Assembly: GCA_947625755.1 (NCBI GenBank)
Contig: CANQPJ010000002.1
Span: forward strand, 98,697-162,696
Direction of reading: 5' to 3'
DNA: 64,000 bases
Origin: an uncultured Lachnospiraceae bacterium
GTDB taxonomy: Bacteria; Bacillota; Clostridia; Lachnospirales; Lachnospiraceae
In this document: positions 54,235-62,041 of the stretch, one piece after another
Numbering within the stretch: the stretch's first letter is position 1
Layout of the letters: every line of letters begins with the position of its first letter
Program-made: the position numbers and the translations under genes
The notes under the pieces: generated by a model
Told to the model about the DNA's origin: nothing
The model's database searches: none
The model's input: the letters and a program-made list of their open reading frames with translations, nothing else

Positions 54235-55614
54235 TTATTTTACCTTAACGGTCTTTTTCAGAACCTTCTTACTGAAAACTTTTTTCTTTGCTGAATCCAG
54301 ATTATATCCTCTGATTTGGAAAAATGTTTTCTTCTTTGATTTCAGACCTCTTACTGTGTATGTTTTCTTCTTGGTATATTTCGTTTTTGCCTTTTTCATC
54401 TTCTTGTTATTGGCATACTTAATTTCGTAACCTACACAGTTTTTGATTTTTTTCAAGGTTAATTTAACTTTTCTCTTCTGTACCTTGAATTTAACTTTTG
54501 CCTTTGCCGGCTTTGGTGTATTCTGATATACACATGTCAAAGTAATATTACTATTTACCGGTGTTGAAAGGTTATATTTTGCTGAACCCTTCTTGTACTC
54601 TTTAAAAGTCTTGCCTTTTACAGCAAACTGGTGACCGGAAGCCTTTCCGCCCGGATTTACATACTGTGTATAACTCTGTTTGCCATATTTATATGTAACA
54701 GAATACTGGGTACCTGCTGTTACCTTAAAGTCTTTGATGTAAAGGCTGCCTGTCATAGCATTTTCATCCGGATAGGATACCAGATATGCACCTGCAACAA
54801 GCTGTACAGCGACTGCTGTTCCGGAGTAATTTGCCGGAACTGTAAAGGTCGCAGTAACTGTCTGCTCACCTTTTTGTGCATCTGCTATCAAATAACCACT
54901 ATGATTTTTTAAATCCAATCCGTTACTGTTTTTCGGATTAATCACACTCAATCCAATATGCTTCTGGAAATTATCTTCACTCATATCTTTTCCATGCTCA
55001 TCTTTTTTAACAACCTTATCACCATTCTCATCTGTGATTGGGAAACCATTTTCATCTGTCTCATAAACCGGTTTTTTCCCTTTAATATCACTGGTATATT
55101 TGAATGAGAGTGTGTAAGTACGTCCCTTTTCTACAGGGATGTCTGATGTATAAAATCTCAATCCCCAAGGATTGTCGTTCACCATTGCACCTGTCGAATC
55201 ATCATATTCCGCATCCCATCCGGTATTTGCAGCGTAAAGCTGTGTACTGGATGCTGAAGAACCAGGTACCACCCAGCCTTGAGTTGCAAAATTTGAGTAT
55301 GGAAGCTGTCCATCCGGAAATTCATCGGATCTTAAATGTGTCAATGCATGGTACCAGCACCAAGGATATTTAAAACTGCCATCTTCTTTGGAAGTATGTC
55401 CATTGTGCTTTTCGTCCAACATTGCTTCAATCTGCGCCGGCGTTTTACCTGAAGTTGCCTGCGCCGGCAATAGGGAAAAATAATCCCATGTAATATTTGC
55501 AGCAACATTGGCGCCATTTGCAGCATGTGCTGCTGGAACTACACTTACCATTCCAAAAACCAAAGATAATGATAATGCTGTAGCTGTTATCTTTTTTAAT
55601 AATTTATTTTTCAC
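54235..55614 (-). CDS. Secreted beta-sandwich protein with InlB-B-like repeat and cationic Fn3-like tail
   Basis: 459 aa from a GTG start at 55614 with AGGAGG 7 bp ahead. Signal peptide to about AAHAA. Residues ~40-310 look like a carbohydrate-binding jelly-roll (TWDYFSLLPAQATSG ... WGLRFYTSDIPVEKGRTYTLSFKYTSDI ... GYLIADAQKGEQTVTATFTVP ... GSLYIKDFKVT), interrupted by an acidic insertion (TDENGFPITDENGDKVV). Residues ~315-372 (SVTYKYGKQSY ... GKTFKEYKKGSAKYNLSTPVNSNITLTCVY) resemble an InlB B-repeat. A Lys-rich Fn3-like domain ends KKTVKVK. No catalytic motif; a glucan-binding role is inferred from neighbours. Confidence 0.72.
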   Translation of the reverse strand: MKNKLLKKITATALSLSLVFGMVSVVPAAHAANGANVAANITWDYFSLLPAQATSGKTPAQIEAMLDEKHNGHTSKEDGSFKYPWCWYHALTHLRSDEFPDGQLPYSNFATQGWVVPGSSASSTQLYAANTGWDAEYDDSTGAMVNDNPWGLRFYTSDIPVEKGRTYTLSFKYTSDIKGKKPVYETDENGFPITDENGDKVVKKDEHGKDMSEDNFQKHIGLSVINPKNSNGLDLKNHSGYLIADAQKGEQTVTATFTVPANYSGTAVAVQLVAGAYLVSYPDENAMTGSLYIKDFKVTAGTQYSVTYKYGKQSYTQYVNPGGKASGHQFAVKGKTFKEYKKGSAKYNLSTPVNSNITLTCVYQNTPKPAKAKVKFKVQKRKVKLTLKKIKNCVGYEIKYANNKKMKKAKTKYTKKKTYTVRGLKSKKKTFFQIRGYNLDSAKKKVFSKKVLKKTVKVK

Positions 55615-55662
55615 TTTCAGTCCTCCTGACCAACAAAATTATATCATATTATGTGAAATGTT

Positions 55663-55695
55663 ACAGCAACCCAATGCAACTGCATTGGGTTCTGT
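55663..55695 (-). terminator. Stem-loop after the 377-aa binding-protein gene
   Basis: AACCCAATGCA pairs with TGCATTGGGTT, extended by ACAG/CTGT, 23 bp past the stop codon. The U-tract is poor (GCTGTAACATTTC), so it may be a processing or stability hairpin rather than an efficient terminator. Confidence 0.5.
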
Positions 55696-55717
55696 ATGTT
55701 ATCTGTTGAAAAAACAA

Positions 55718-56851
55718 TTATTTTTTAATTTTAATTTTCTTCTTTGCCCATGGTCCGGCCTTATAACCATTTGCAGCCTTTGCACGAACCTTTACAGTAT
55801 ATTTCTTTCCTTTTTTCAGCTTCTTCACTGTAAGTTTCGGTTTCTTTGCTGTATATGTTTTCTTTCCAACCTTAACAGTGTACTTTTTAGCTTTAGCTAC
55901 CTTCTTCCAGGTAATTTTAATTGTTCTCTTCTTGTTGTTCTTTACTCTCAGCTTTTTCACTTTTGCAAACTTCTTTGTTTTTGGTGTAACAGTAGGTTTT
56001 ACCGTTGGCTTAACAGTAGGTTTTACCGTTGGCTTAACAGTAGGTACTGGTGGTGGTGTAGGTTGTTCTACAAATTCAGGATCCAGACCTAAATCCATAA
56101 CTTGAAAGTCTTTTACATCTACGGTACCTGACCAACTACTTTGTTGTGAATATCCATCAATATATGAGGAAATTAAAGTTCCGTCATAGTCATAGTCTGC
56201 ACCAAATGCCCCAAGCATCAAATCCATATTGATTGTATCAGCTGACACCCAGTTGGTAAATGTATAAGAAAAATCTTTATCTGCTGGAGTAATCTGAATA
56301 ATTGCATTATCGCCTTCCGGTACATTACCTTCTCCATAAGGCGCCGGGGTTCCTTCCATATCTGTTCCAAATGCTACGTATGCCCATTTAGCTGTGCTAG
56401 AATGTGCTTTGAAGCTTACTTTGTATATGTGTCCCGGTATAACAGGAATCTTATTCAAATGTGCCTGAATAGACCATGGATTGATTCTTGTTGGATTTTG
56501 ACCCCACTGGCAGTCCCAACCAGTTTGCTGAATATTAATTGAAAACTGGTTTGCCTGTTGTGTCGCCGTTTTTGCCTCATTAATGGACTCCTGTGATCCC
56601 ATACCATGCCATCCGCTTAAAGTCTCGCCCGGTAATGTTACGCTTGTAATAAGACCCATGTTTCCATTTCCGCCCTCATACTGACCACCGTTCAATGTAT
56701 AGTCACCCCCCTGTTCGAATGACCACATTGGAAGTTCTACCGGCGTCTCATCGGCTTTTACTTCCTGTGTGAAGTTCATGCCAATAGCTAATGATGCCAC
56801 TAATGTTGCAGACATAATGCCTGCAAGTACTTTGTTTAATACTTTTCTCAT
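55718..56851 (-). CDS. Secreted carbohydrate-binding-type protein with PTVK linker and cationic Fn3-like tail
   Basis: 377 aa. Signal peptide to about EVKADE. Residues ~32-255 are a beta-sandwich of CBM4/9/22-like appearance (WSFEQGGDYTLNGGQYEGG ... FSINIQQTGWDCQWGQNPTRINPWSIQAHLNKIPVIPGHIYKVSFKAHS ... GTVDVKDFQVMDLG). A PTVKPTVKPTVK linker (24-bp DNA repeat at ~55986-56045) leads to a Lys-rich Fn3-like domain ending KKKIKIKK. No catalytic residues recognised. GGAGG 7 bp before the ATG. Likely a glucan-binding accessory protein. Confidence 0.75.
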   Translation of the reverse strand: MRKVLNKVLAGIMSATLVASLAIGMNFTQEVKADETPVELPMWSFEQGGDYTLNGGQYEGGNGNMGLITSVTLPGETLSGWHGMGSQESINEAKTATQQANQFSINIQQTGWDCQWGQNPTRINPWSIQAHLNKIPVIPGHIYKVSFKAHSSTAKWAYVAFGTDMEGTPAPYGEGNVPEGDNAIIQITPADKDFSYTFTNWVSADTINMDLMLGAFGADYDYDGTLISSYIDGYSQQSSWSGTVDVKDFQVMDLGLDPEFVEQPTPPPVPTVKPTVKPTVKPTVKPTVTPKTKKFAKVKKLRVKNNKKRTIKITWKKVAKAKKYTVKVGKKTYTAKKPKLTVKKLKKGKKYTVKVRAKAANGYKAGPWAKKKIKIKK

Positions 56852-57202
56852 CTTAATCCTCCTACTTTGAATTATACATTAAAAATCACTGATTTTCAGT
56901 TGATTAAATTATATCATAATATTTTTTAGAATACAATAAAAAATGTAATATTGTACAAAATAAAATGATTTTTATTTTTAATGTATGGGTATTTTTCACA
57001 TGTCTTTTCCTTTTATCACTTTGTTTTTCCGTGATTTTGTCTTTACTTATTTCTTGAGATTTTAAAAATGTTTTTATCAAATAATGTAAATAAAAGAGCA
57101 AAAATTGAAAACTATAAAGCAATTTCTATATAACAGGAAAGAGACACACCACATTATATTTCTTTTGTGTAGTGTATCTCTTTCATCTATTCGCACCTGT
57201 AA
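56852..57202. other. 351-bp AT-rich gap upstream of the 377-aa gene
   Basis: It holds the terminator of the 655-aa GH128 gene at its right end and presumably the promoter of the 377-aa gene. Apart from that I see only AT-rich sequence. A 72-codon leftward frame at 56904-57122 has no SD and is judged spurious. No 74-bp repeats occur here. Confidence 0.6.
57137..57184 (-). terminator. Terminator after the 655-aa GH128 gene
   Basis: GAAAGAGACACACCACA (57137-57153) pairs with TGTAGTGTATCTCTTTC (57168-57184), two G-U/T-G positions, 14-nt loop, 18 bp after the stop codon. The leftward strand continues CTGTTATATAG, so the U-tract is weak. Confidence 0.6.
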
Positions 57203-59170
57203 CTATTTTTTAATTTTTATCTGCTTAATAGCAGACCATTTACCTTTTCCAGCAGCATTGATTGCTCGCACTCTGAAATAATATTTTTTCTTTTTTGAAA
57301 GCTTTGCAATCTTTATTGTTACTTTTGTAGTCTTTTTACTCTTTACTTTTTTTGTAAATTTTCTGTTTAATGCATACTGAATCTGATATTTCTTCGCTCC
57401 TGTAACTTTTCTCCATGTGAGTTTTACGGTATGTTTCTTAATATTTTTTCCCTTAAGCTTCTTTACCTGTTTAGGCTTTGTCACTTTGGCTTTCGGTGGT
57501 TTGTTCCCAGGCCCATTGTCTGGAGTCGGTGTGATTATCGGTGCTTTTGTCGGAGACTCCTGACTGGTAGTATTCTGTTCCGGCGTGGTTGGATTTTTCC
57601 TATTAATCTCAAATTTCTTTGTCTTATCATATAGTACTTTTTCCTCTTGTCCATATACGACAAACTGTAATGTATGTGTTCCATCTGCCCATTCAGATGC
57701 ATCAATGGAACCGCCATTCTCAACATCATATATTTGCTCATCAATCAGAATTTCCTGCCGGACAACATCTAAATCTGAAGTATTCCATGTGACAGTAACC
57801 GTGTCATCACTCAAGTTGTATGTCGCATCTGCACCGACTCTGTCCTCCCACTGAAATTCAGGTGCATCCTGAATATTGACTGCCCGATAACCTTCCGGAT
57901 TTCCGATGCGGGAGTAAAGTTTTCCGAGTGGAGTATATCTTCCGGTAGCATATTCATACATCGCTGTCGCACCGGAACCGTTAAAATTATCAATCGCATT
58001 TGCACTGTCAACATCATACGCAAACCAACAATACCTTTCTACATGTGGATTTGCATCCAAATTGGTGACAATCTGCTGTATGTACTGCTCCATCTCTGCT
58101 CTTTTTTTCGGAATATCATAACTGTAGTCATTGCCAAATCCTTTTACACCAAAAACAGAAATTTCAGTAATCCAGATTGGTTTATGGTACTGATTCCAAA
58201 GATTCTCAACCGCTTTCAGCAATCCGTCTAAATCAATCATTGCCATGTAATAATGCAGGCATACTGCATCAACATCACTTCCTATTCCATCTACCCATTT
58301 TTTAGAGGCATCATCCAAATAATCTGAATATAACCCCCATGCATCCTCTTCCAGAGGCTTCCGGCATATATATTCTCCTTCCATGAAATCGAGTAACCAT
58401 GCAGAACTTCCATTCGGAGCAGCAGGCGCAGGTGATACCTTACGTATATTTAATGGAGAAATATATTCTTTCCACGTGTCAATCGCATCAACAAAGAACA
58501 TATTTGCCTGCGAGTCAATATCCGGTTCATTAAATCCCAAAATATAGTTTGAAGTACTGTTAAAATTTGCCATTGCTTCTTTGCTGTCATCTCCATCTCC
58601 CCACATCATTGGAACATGGGCAACATCTTCATCAACACTGTTATTAAACGCTTCTGCCGCCCAGTTGTAATACCAGGAGCAGTTCAACTGCTTTAATTGA
58701 ATCTTATCCGTCATGTCTCCGCCAAGGGCAAGTCCCTTTTTTGAAACGTAAAAAGTACGGGTGTCAGAAATAACTTCTTCCGCTCCTTTTGTGGCTTTTA
58801 CTGTAATTTCATGTTTACTGACTTGTGTCGTATATACTTCTGTCTTTCCTTGATCTTCTGAAGTAAACGTTTTTATGGAAGCCTGATCTGTCACTTCTTC
58901 TCCAATGTCCGTTCTTACAATGTCATCCCCAATCCAATATATTGGTTTTCCGTCCAGATAAACTGTGTATGTATAGCCTTCCATTGAATTGTCAAATTCC
59001 ACATCAATGTATCCGGCTCCTACTAACTCTCCTTCAGCCGGAACTGTGACCGCATTGGTCTTCCACTGTTCTTCCTGCGTATCGGCTTGAACACTGTAAG
59101 TGTAAGACATTCCACTTAACAACATGGCAAGCACCAATACTGCGGAAATAAATTTTTTAACTGCTTTCAT
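57203..59170 (-). CDS. Secreted GH128-type beta-1,3-glucanase, largest paralog
   Basis: 655 aa from ATG 59170 (AGGGTGA 5 bp ahead; ATGs at 59173 and 59191 are less well placed). Signal peptide ending near YSVQAD. N-terminal shared module, here with an insertion (~40-147). Catalytic domain: CSWYYNWAAEA, ILGFNEPDIDSQ (Glu ~215), VCLHYYMAM, IWITEISVFG (Glu ~335), RYCWFAYDV. It carries an extra beta-domain (~430-520: VTVTWNTSDLDVVRQEILIDEQIYDVENG), a Pro/Thr linker, and a Lys-rich Fn3-like domain ending KQIKIKK. A good promoter lies ~100 bp upstream. Confidence 0.87.
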   Translation of the reverse strand: MKAVKKFISAVLVLAMLLSGMSYTYSVQADTQEEQWKTNAVTVPAEGELVGAGYIDVEFDNSMEGYTYTVYLDGKPIYWIGDDIVRTDIGEEVTDQASIKTFTSEDQGKTEVYTTQVSKHEITVKATKGAEEVISDTRTFYVSKKGLALGGDMTDKIQLKQLNCSWYYNWAAEAFNNSVDEDVAHVPMMWGDGDDSKEAMANFNSTSNYILGFNEPDIDSQANMFFVDAIDTWKEYISPLNIRKVSPAPAAPNGSSAWLLDFMEGEYICRKPLEEDAWGLYSDYLDDASKKWVDGIGSDVDAVCLHYYMAMIDLDGLLKAVENLWNQYHKPIWITEISVFGVKGFGNDYSYDIPKKRAEMEQYIQQIVTNLDANPHVERYCWFAYDVDSANAIDNFNGSGATAMYEYATGRYTPLGKLYSRIGNPEGYRAVNIQDAPEFQWEDRVGADATYNLSDDTVTVTWNTSDLDVVRQEILIDEQIYDVENGGSIDASEWADGTHTLQFVVYGQEEKVLYDKTKKFEINRKNPTTPEQNTTSQESPTKAPIITPTPDNGPGNKPPKAKVTKPKQVKKLKGKNIKKHTVKLTWRKVTGAKKYQIQYALNRKFTKKVKSKKTTKVTIKIAKLSKKKKYYFRVRAINAAGKGKWSAIKQIKIKK

Positions 59171-59267
59171 CATTTCACCCTTCTGTATCATCCAAGGTTT
59201 TCTTTTAGAAAACTGGATATACTCTTCCTTTCTTTAAATTTTATAATGAGTTCATTTTTATGATTTT

Positions 59268-59296
59268 ATATTATCACAAAATATCTTTCTTCTCAA
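59268..59296 (-). promoter_or_regulatory. Candidate promoter of the 655-aa GH128 gene
   Basis: On the leftward strand TTGAGA (59291-59296), 17-bp spacer, TAATAT (59268-59273), ~98 bp before the chosen start. It lies between repeat array 3 and the gene. The region is AT-rich, so this is a reasonable but unproven match. Confidence 0.55.
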
Positions 59297-59456
59297 TTAA
59301 AACATATGTTTGAATGAAGTTTTACATTTTCCGCAATTTTACATTTTTATGATAGATAATTGCTTTAGAATTTTCTGGTATGGAAATTTGTTTTTTTGTT
59401 TTATGGTGAGGAAATTTGTTTTAAAATTATACTGTTTTTCGATGAAGCAGTAGCGG

Positions 59457-59724
59457 ATTACATATATTTCTTTGTTGAATCGGGAAGTTTGTATGTAAAA
59501 GTGTTAAAAATTCGTGGCGGGTGGCGATGAATTACATATATTCTTTTCTTAAAATGGGAAGTTTGTATGTAAAAATGTTAAAGATGCATGGCGGGTGGTG
59601 AGGAATTACATATATTCTTTTCTTAAAATGGGAAGTTTATATGTAAAAGTTTTGAAAATTCGTGGCGGGTCATGATGAGCTACATATATTTGTTTGTTGA
59701 AACAAGGAAACATATATGTAAAAA
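59457..59724 (+). repeat. 74-bp hairpin repeat array 3 (four tandem units)
   Basis: Units at 59457, 59531, 59605 and 59679, spacing 74, 74, 74. Arms TTACATA(T)/(G)TATGTAA continue inward (TTCTTTTC with GGGAAG) to give a stem of up to ~17 bp around TTAAAAT in units 2 and 3. The linker reads TTCGTGGCGGGTGGNGATGA, clearly related to arrays 1-2. It lies between the ssb-like gene's terminator and the promoter of the 655-aa GH128 gene. Confidence 0.92.
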
Positions 59725-59803
59725 TATAAAAAATGTGTAAGATAGTAAAGAATTTCATGTAATAGAATGAGGACTTGCAAAGCCTTTAGCCACTGCTCTC
59801 CTT

Positions 59804-59839
59804 ATTATACGGAAATTGCAATGCAATTTCCTGTATAAT
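59804..59839. repeat. 36-bp near-perfect palindrome
   Basis: ATTATACGGAAATTGCA is followed by A and then by its complement TGCAATTTCC-T-GTATAAT with one bulged base. It sits 6 bp beyond the ssb-like gene's terminator. It could be a second terminator, a cruciform-forming site or a binding site; no protein is implied by sequence alone. Confidence 0.6.
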
Positions 59840-59845
59840 AAAAAA

Positions 59846-59867
59846 CCGGGATGAAATTTCATCCCGG
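59846..59867 (-). terminator. Intrinsic terminator of the ssb-like gene
   Basis: A perfect 22-nt palindrome CCGGGATGAAATTTCATCCC plus GG, followed on the leftward strand by TTTTTTATTATAC, 6 bp past the stop codon. Textbook form. Confidence 0.88.
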
Positions 59868-59873
59868 AAAAGA

Positions 59874-60503
59874 CTAGTCTTCAATATATTCCAATTTACT
59901 TACCGACACTTCATATGCCACATGTTTTTCGCTTTCTTCCTCACTGATTTTTTTCACGTACTCACGGCTCTGTACTCTTCCCCATATCTGAACGTGTCCT
60001 CCTACTTTAAATGTAGAAGCATATCTTGCGTTTCGTCCCCATGCAATGCAGGGAATATAATCAGATTTACCATATGGTCTGTTGACTGCTATCAGCAAAT
60101 CTGCGATTTCTCTTCCCAATGGTGTTTTTCTATATATCGGTGGTTTACATATATATCCATCAAGAAAAATCTGATTTGTCTTTCCAACCTCCAGATTTTC
60201 TTCTACTTCTTCCCATTCTCTAACAAAGATAGAAAGCACTAACTTATTTTTTGTTCCCTCATGACGATTATAGGATCTGAACTGACCGGACACCTCTACC
60301 AGTCTTCCCTGATAATCTTCATTAATGTCCACCAGACGTTCCGATACCATTAATGGAATCACATCCGTCAACTCACTGAGTCTGTCTACTGACACATCTA
60401 CTATGTAGAATCCCTCACCAAATACTTCATGGCTGAATCTGAATTCCGAGACGATTTCTCCTATAATACTTACTCTGTTGTTTTCAATCACTTTGTCAAT
60501 CAT
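59874..60503 (-). CDS. Single-stranded DNA-binding-like protein with two OB folds
   Basis: 209 aa. Two OB-type halves can be seen: residues ~8-100 (NRVSIIGEIVSEFRFSHEVFGEGFYIVDVSVDRLS ... GRLVEVSGQFRSYNR ... KLVLSIFVREWEEV) and ~108-209 (NQIFLDGYICKPPIYRKTPLGREIADLLIAVNRPYGKSDYIPCIAWGRNARYASTFKVGGHVQIWGRVQSREYVKK). The second half carries the typical SSB pattern. It lacks the acidic -DDDIPF-type tip used for partner recruitment and ends KLEYIED. It is not next to rpsF/rpsR, so it is not the housekeeping Ssb. Single-gene unit with its own terminator, bracketed by repeat arrays 3 and 4. Confidence 0.8.
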   Translation of the reverse strand: MIDKVIENNRVSIIGEIVSEFRFSHEVFGEGFYIVDVSVDRLSELTDVIPLMVSERLVDINEDYQGRLVEVSGQFRSYNRHEGTKNKLVLSIFVREWEEVEENLEVGKTNQIFLDGYICKPPIYRKTPLGREIADLLIAVNRPYGKSDYIPCIAWGRNARYASTFKVGGHVQIWGRVQSREYVKKISEEESEKHVAYEVSVSKLEYIED

Positions 60504-60621
60504 TGTATTTCCCCCTTTACCATACTTTGGTTTATTATTTTTTTATCAGTATAATTATATGCCATTTTTGCTAAAATATGTAAAAAATCGTTCGACTTCT
60601 ATCGACTATTTTTTACCACGT

Positions 60622-60720
60622 CCTTATTGATTGTGGGGTAATTTCGTATTGTATTACCCGCATCTGCCTTATTGATTATAATCTAATTCCGTATTCTCTG
60701 TGTCTGCCTTATTGACTACA
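60622..60720 (+). repeat. Short imperfect repeats upstream of the ssb-like gene
   Basis: CCTTATTGA(T/C)T occurs at 60622, 60667 and 60707, each with related following sequence (TAATTTCGTATT, TAATTCCGTATT), at 45- and 40-bp spacing. The first copy contains GGGTAAT/ATTACCC, able to form a hairpin. It lies in the 577-bp gap 60504-61080, which also holds the ssb-like promoter region and array 4. Confidence 0.6.
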
Positions 60721-60756
60721 AAACAACTAATTCATATTTGTGGTAAATGACACTGG

Positions 60757-60947
60757 GTTACATATCTTTTTTTGTTAAAATGAAAAATGTATATGTAAAA
60801 ATTTCAAAAATTGATGCTACATGGCAAAGGATTACATATCTCTTTTTACTAAAGCAAAAAACATATATGTAAAAATTTCAAAAATGCGTGAAAAATAAAA
60901 ATATATTACATAGATATAAAGAACAATTTTGAGTTCATATATGTAAT
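60757..60947 (+). repeat. 74-bp hairpin repeat array 4 (three tandem units)
   Basis: Units at 60757, 60831 and 60905, spacing 74 and 74. Arms TTACATAT/ATATGTAA are kept; the stem continues inward through T-rich/A-rich tracts, and in the last unit through GAAC/GTTC. Linkers are more diverged (AAAATTTCAAAAA...) than in arrays 1-3, so this is probably an older array. Same orientation as the other three. Confidence 0.9.
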
Positions 60948-60993
60948 TTAATATTATAAAATAAAGGGATTGCGGGGTCATTCCATACTCTTC

Positions 60994-61048
60994 AACAAAA
61001 GGATAGGCATTTGCACATGCAAGCATGACAAATGCCTATCCTTTTGTT
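60994..61048 (-). terminator. Terminator of the 283-aa binding-protein gene
   Basis: A 20-bp perfect stem (AACAAAAGGATAGGCATTTG and its complement) with a 15-nt loop, 32 bp past the stop codon. The leftward strand ends TCCTTTTGTTG. The long stable stem makes it a strong candidate even though the U-tract is interrupted. Confidence 0.75.
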
Positions 61049-61080
61049 ATGTATAGTCGCTCAACTTATTGTCTACGCGA

Positions 61081-61932
61081 TTATTTTACTTTTACTTTCT
61101 TCTTATACTTAACAAATGGGCTTGTTACTCCTGTTAATTTAGAAATAACTGCAACCTGAACTTTTACTTTCTTCTTTGATTTTGCTTTTAATGTAATTGA
61201 TGTCTTGGATGTAGTCTTTTTCTTTGTTCCAACTTTTACAACATATTTTTTAGCTCCAGGAACTTTAGCAAGCTTAACTGTAACTTTGCCTTTCTTTCTG
61301 GATTTTGCTGATTTAACCTTTGGCTGCTCAATTAAGATGAACTTTGAAACTGTGATATTAGTAGCTACTGCATAATGGTACTCTCCTGTATCATTCATAT
61401 CTTCTGCTGATTTCTTGAACTGCTTCTGGAATATAGCATATCTTGTTTCAGCATCATTATCTGCTCTTGTTCCAACATCTCCTGCTAAACCAAAATATAC
61501 GGAATCAGCGTTTGCTTGTGCCTTAAATGATACATTAACTTTTGTTGTCTTACCACCTGTTAATTTAACCCACTGTGCATAAGCAAGAGTCTCACCTTTG
61601 GCAATCTTTAAATATACATACTTTGGAATATTTGTAGCCTTAATATCAAAAGCAAGTGTGTATGTATGATTTTTCTTGATTGTCAGATACTGCTTTAATG
61701 ATGGGTTTGTTTCGCAGTTAAGGAATACCTGAGCACCCCAAACTTCACCCCAACCTACCGGGTCAAGTGCAATTGTAAATCCTGAAGCCTTGTTTGCTGT
61801 TACTTTTCCTGCTGTACCTTCTTCGCCACCAATGTAGCTGCCCCATGTTGCACCAAAACATGTAGTACCCATAGCAATTACAAGTGTAAGAGCCATGATT
61901 GATGTGGCAATTTTCTTTGTCAATCTTTTCAT
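61081..61932 (-). CDS. Secreted carbohydrate-binding-type protein with cationic C-terminal module
   Basis: 283 aa from ATG 61932 (AAGGAGG 8 bp ahead); the longer frame upstream has no SD. Signal peptide MKRLTKKIATSIMALTLVIA ending near TTCFGA. Residues ~28-200 form a beta-sandwich of CBM4/9-like type (SGFTIALDPVGWGEVWGAQVFLNCETNPSLKQYLTIKKNHTYTLAFDIKATNIPKYVYLKIAKG ... KTTKVNVSFKAQANADSVYFGLAG). The C-terminal ~80 residues are a Lys-rich beta-domain (SRKKGKVTVKLAKVPGAKKYVVKVG) ending KKKVKVK. Same architecture as the 377- and 459-aa proteins of the glucanase locus; no catalytic motif. Confidence 0.78.
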   Translation of the reverse strand: MKRLTKKIATSIMALTLVIAMGTTCFGATWGSYIGGEEGTAGKVTANKASGFTIALDPVGWGEVWGAQVFLNCETNPSLKQYLTIKKNHTYTLAFDIKATNIPKYVYLKIAKGETLAYAQWVKLTGGKTTKVNVSFKAQANADSVYFGLAGDVGTRADNDAETRYAIFQKQFKKSAEDMNDTGEYHYAVATNITVSKFILIEQPKVKSAKSRKKGKVTVKLAKVPGAKKYVVKVGTKKKTTSKTSITLKAKSKKKVKVQVAVISKLTGVTSPFVKYKKKVKVK

Positions 61933-61965
61933 GATTGTTCCTCCTTTAAAAATATAATAATTTGT

Positions 61966-62003
61966 ACAATGATGGGCATACCTCTGCACCCATATATCAT
62001 TGT
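61966..62003 (-). terminator. Stem-loop between the dehydrogenase and binding-protein genes
   Basis: ACAATGATGGG (61966-61976) pairs with CCC-ATATA-TCATTGT (61989-62003) with a small internal bulge. Leftward it is followed by ACAAATTATTATATTTTT. It is 39 bp after the dehydrogenase stop and 34 bp before the next start, so it may be either the dehydrogenase terminator or a 5'-leader hairpin of the secreted protein. Confidence 0.55.
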
Positions 62004-62041
62004 GTCAGATTTTGTGTTATATCTTAACACCCCTCTTAATC

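Noticed and set aside
55986..56045. 24-bp DNA repeat in the 377-aa gene as a regulatory repeat
   Set aside because: It simply encodes the in-frame PTVK linker of the protein.
56904..57122. 72-codon leftward frame in the gap upstream of the 377-aa gene
   Set aside because: AT-rich, Lys/Ile/Phe-biased composition, no SD and no neighbour logic; it probably covers promoter DNA.
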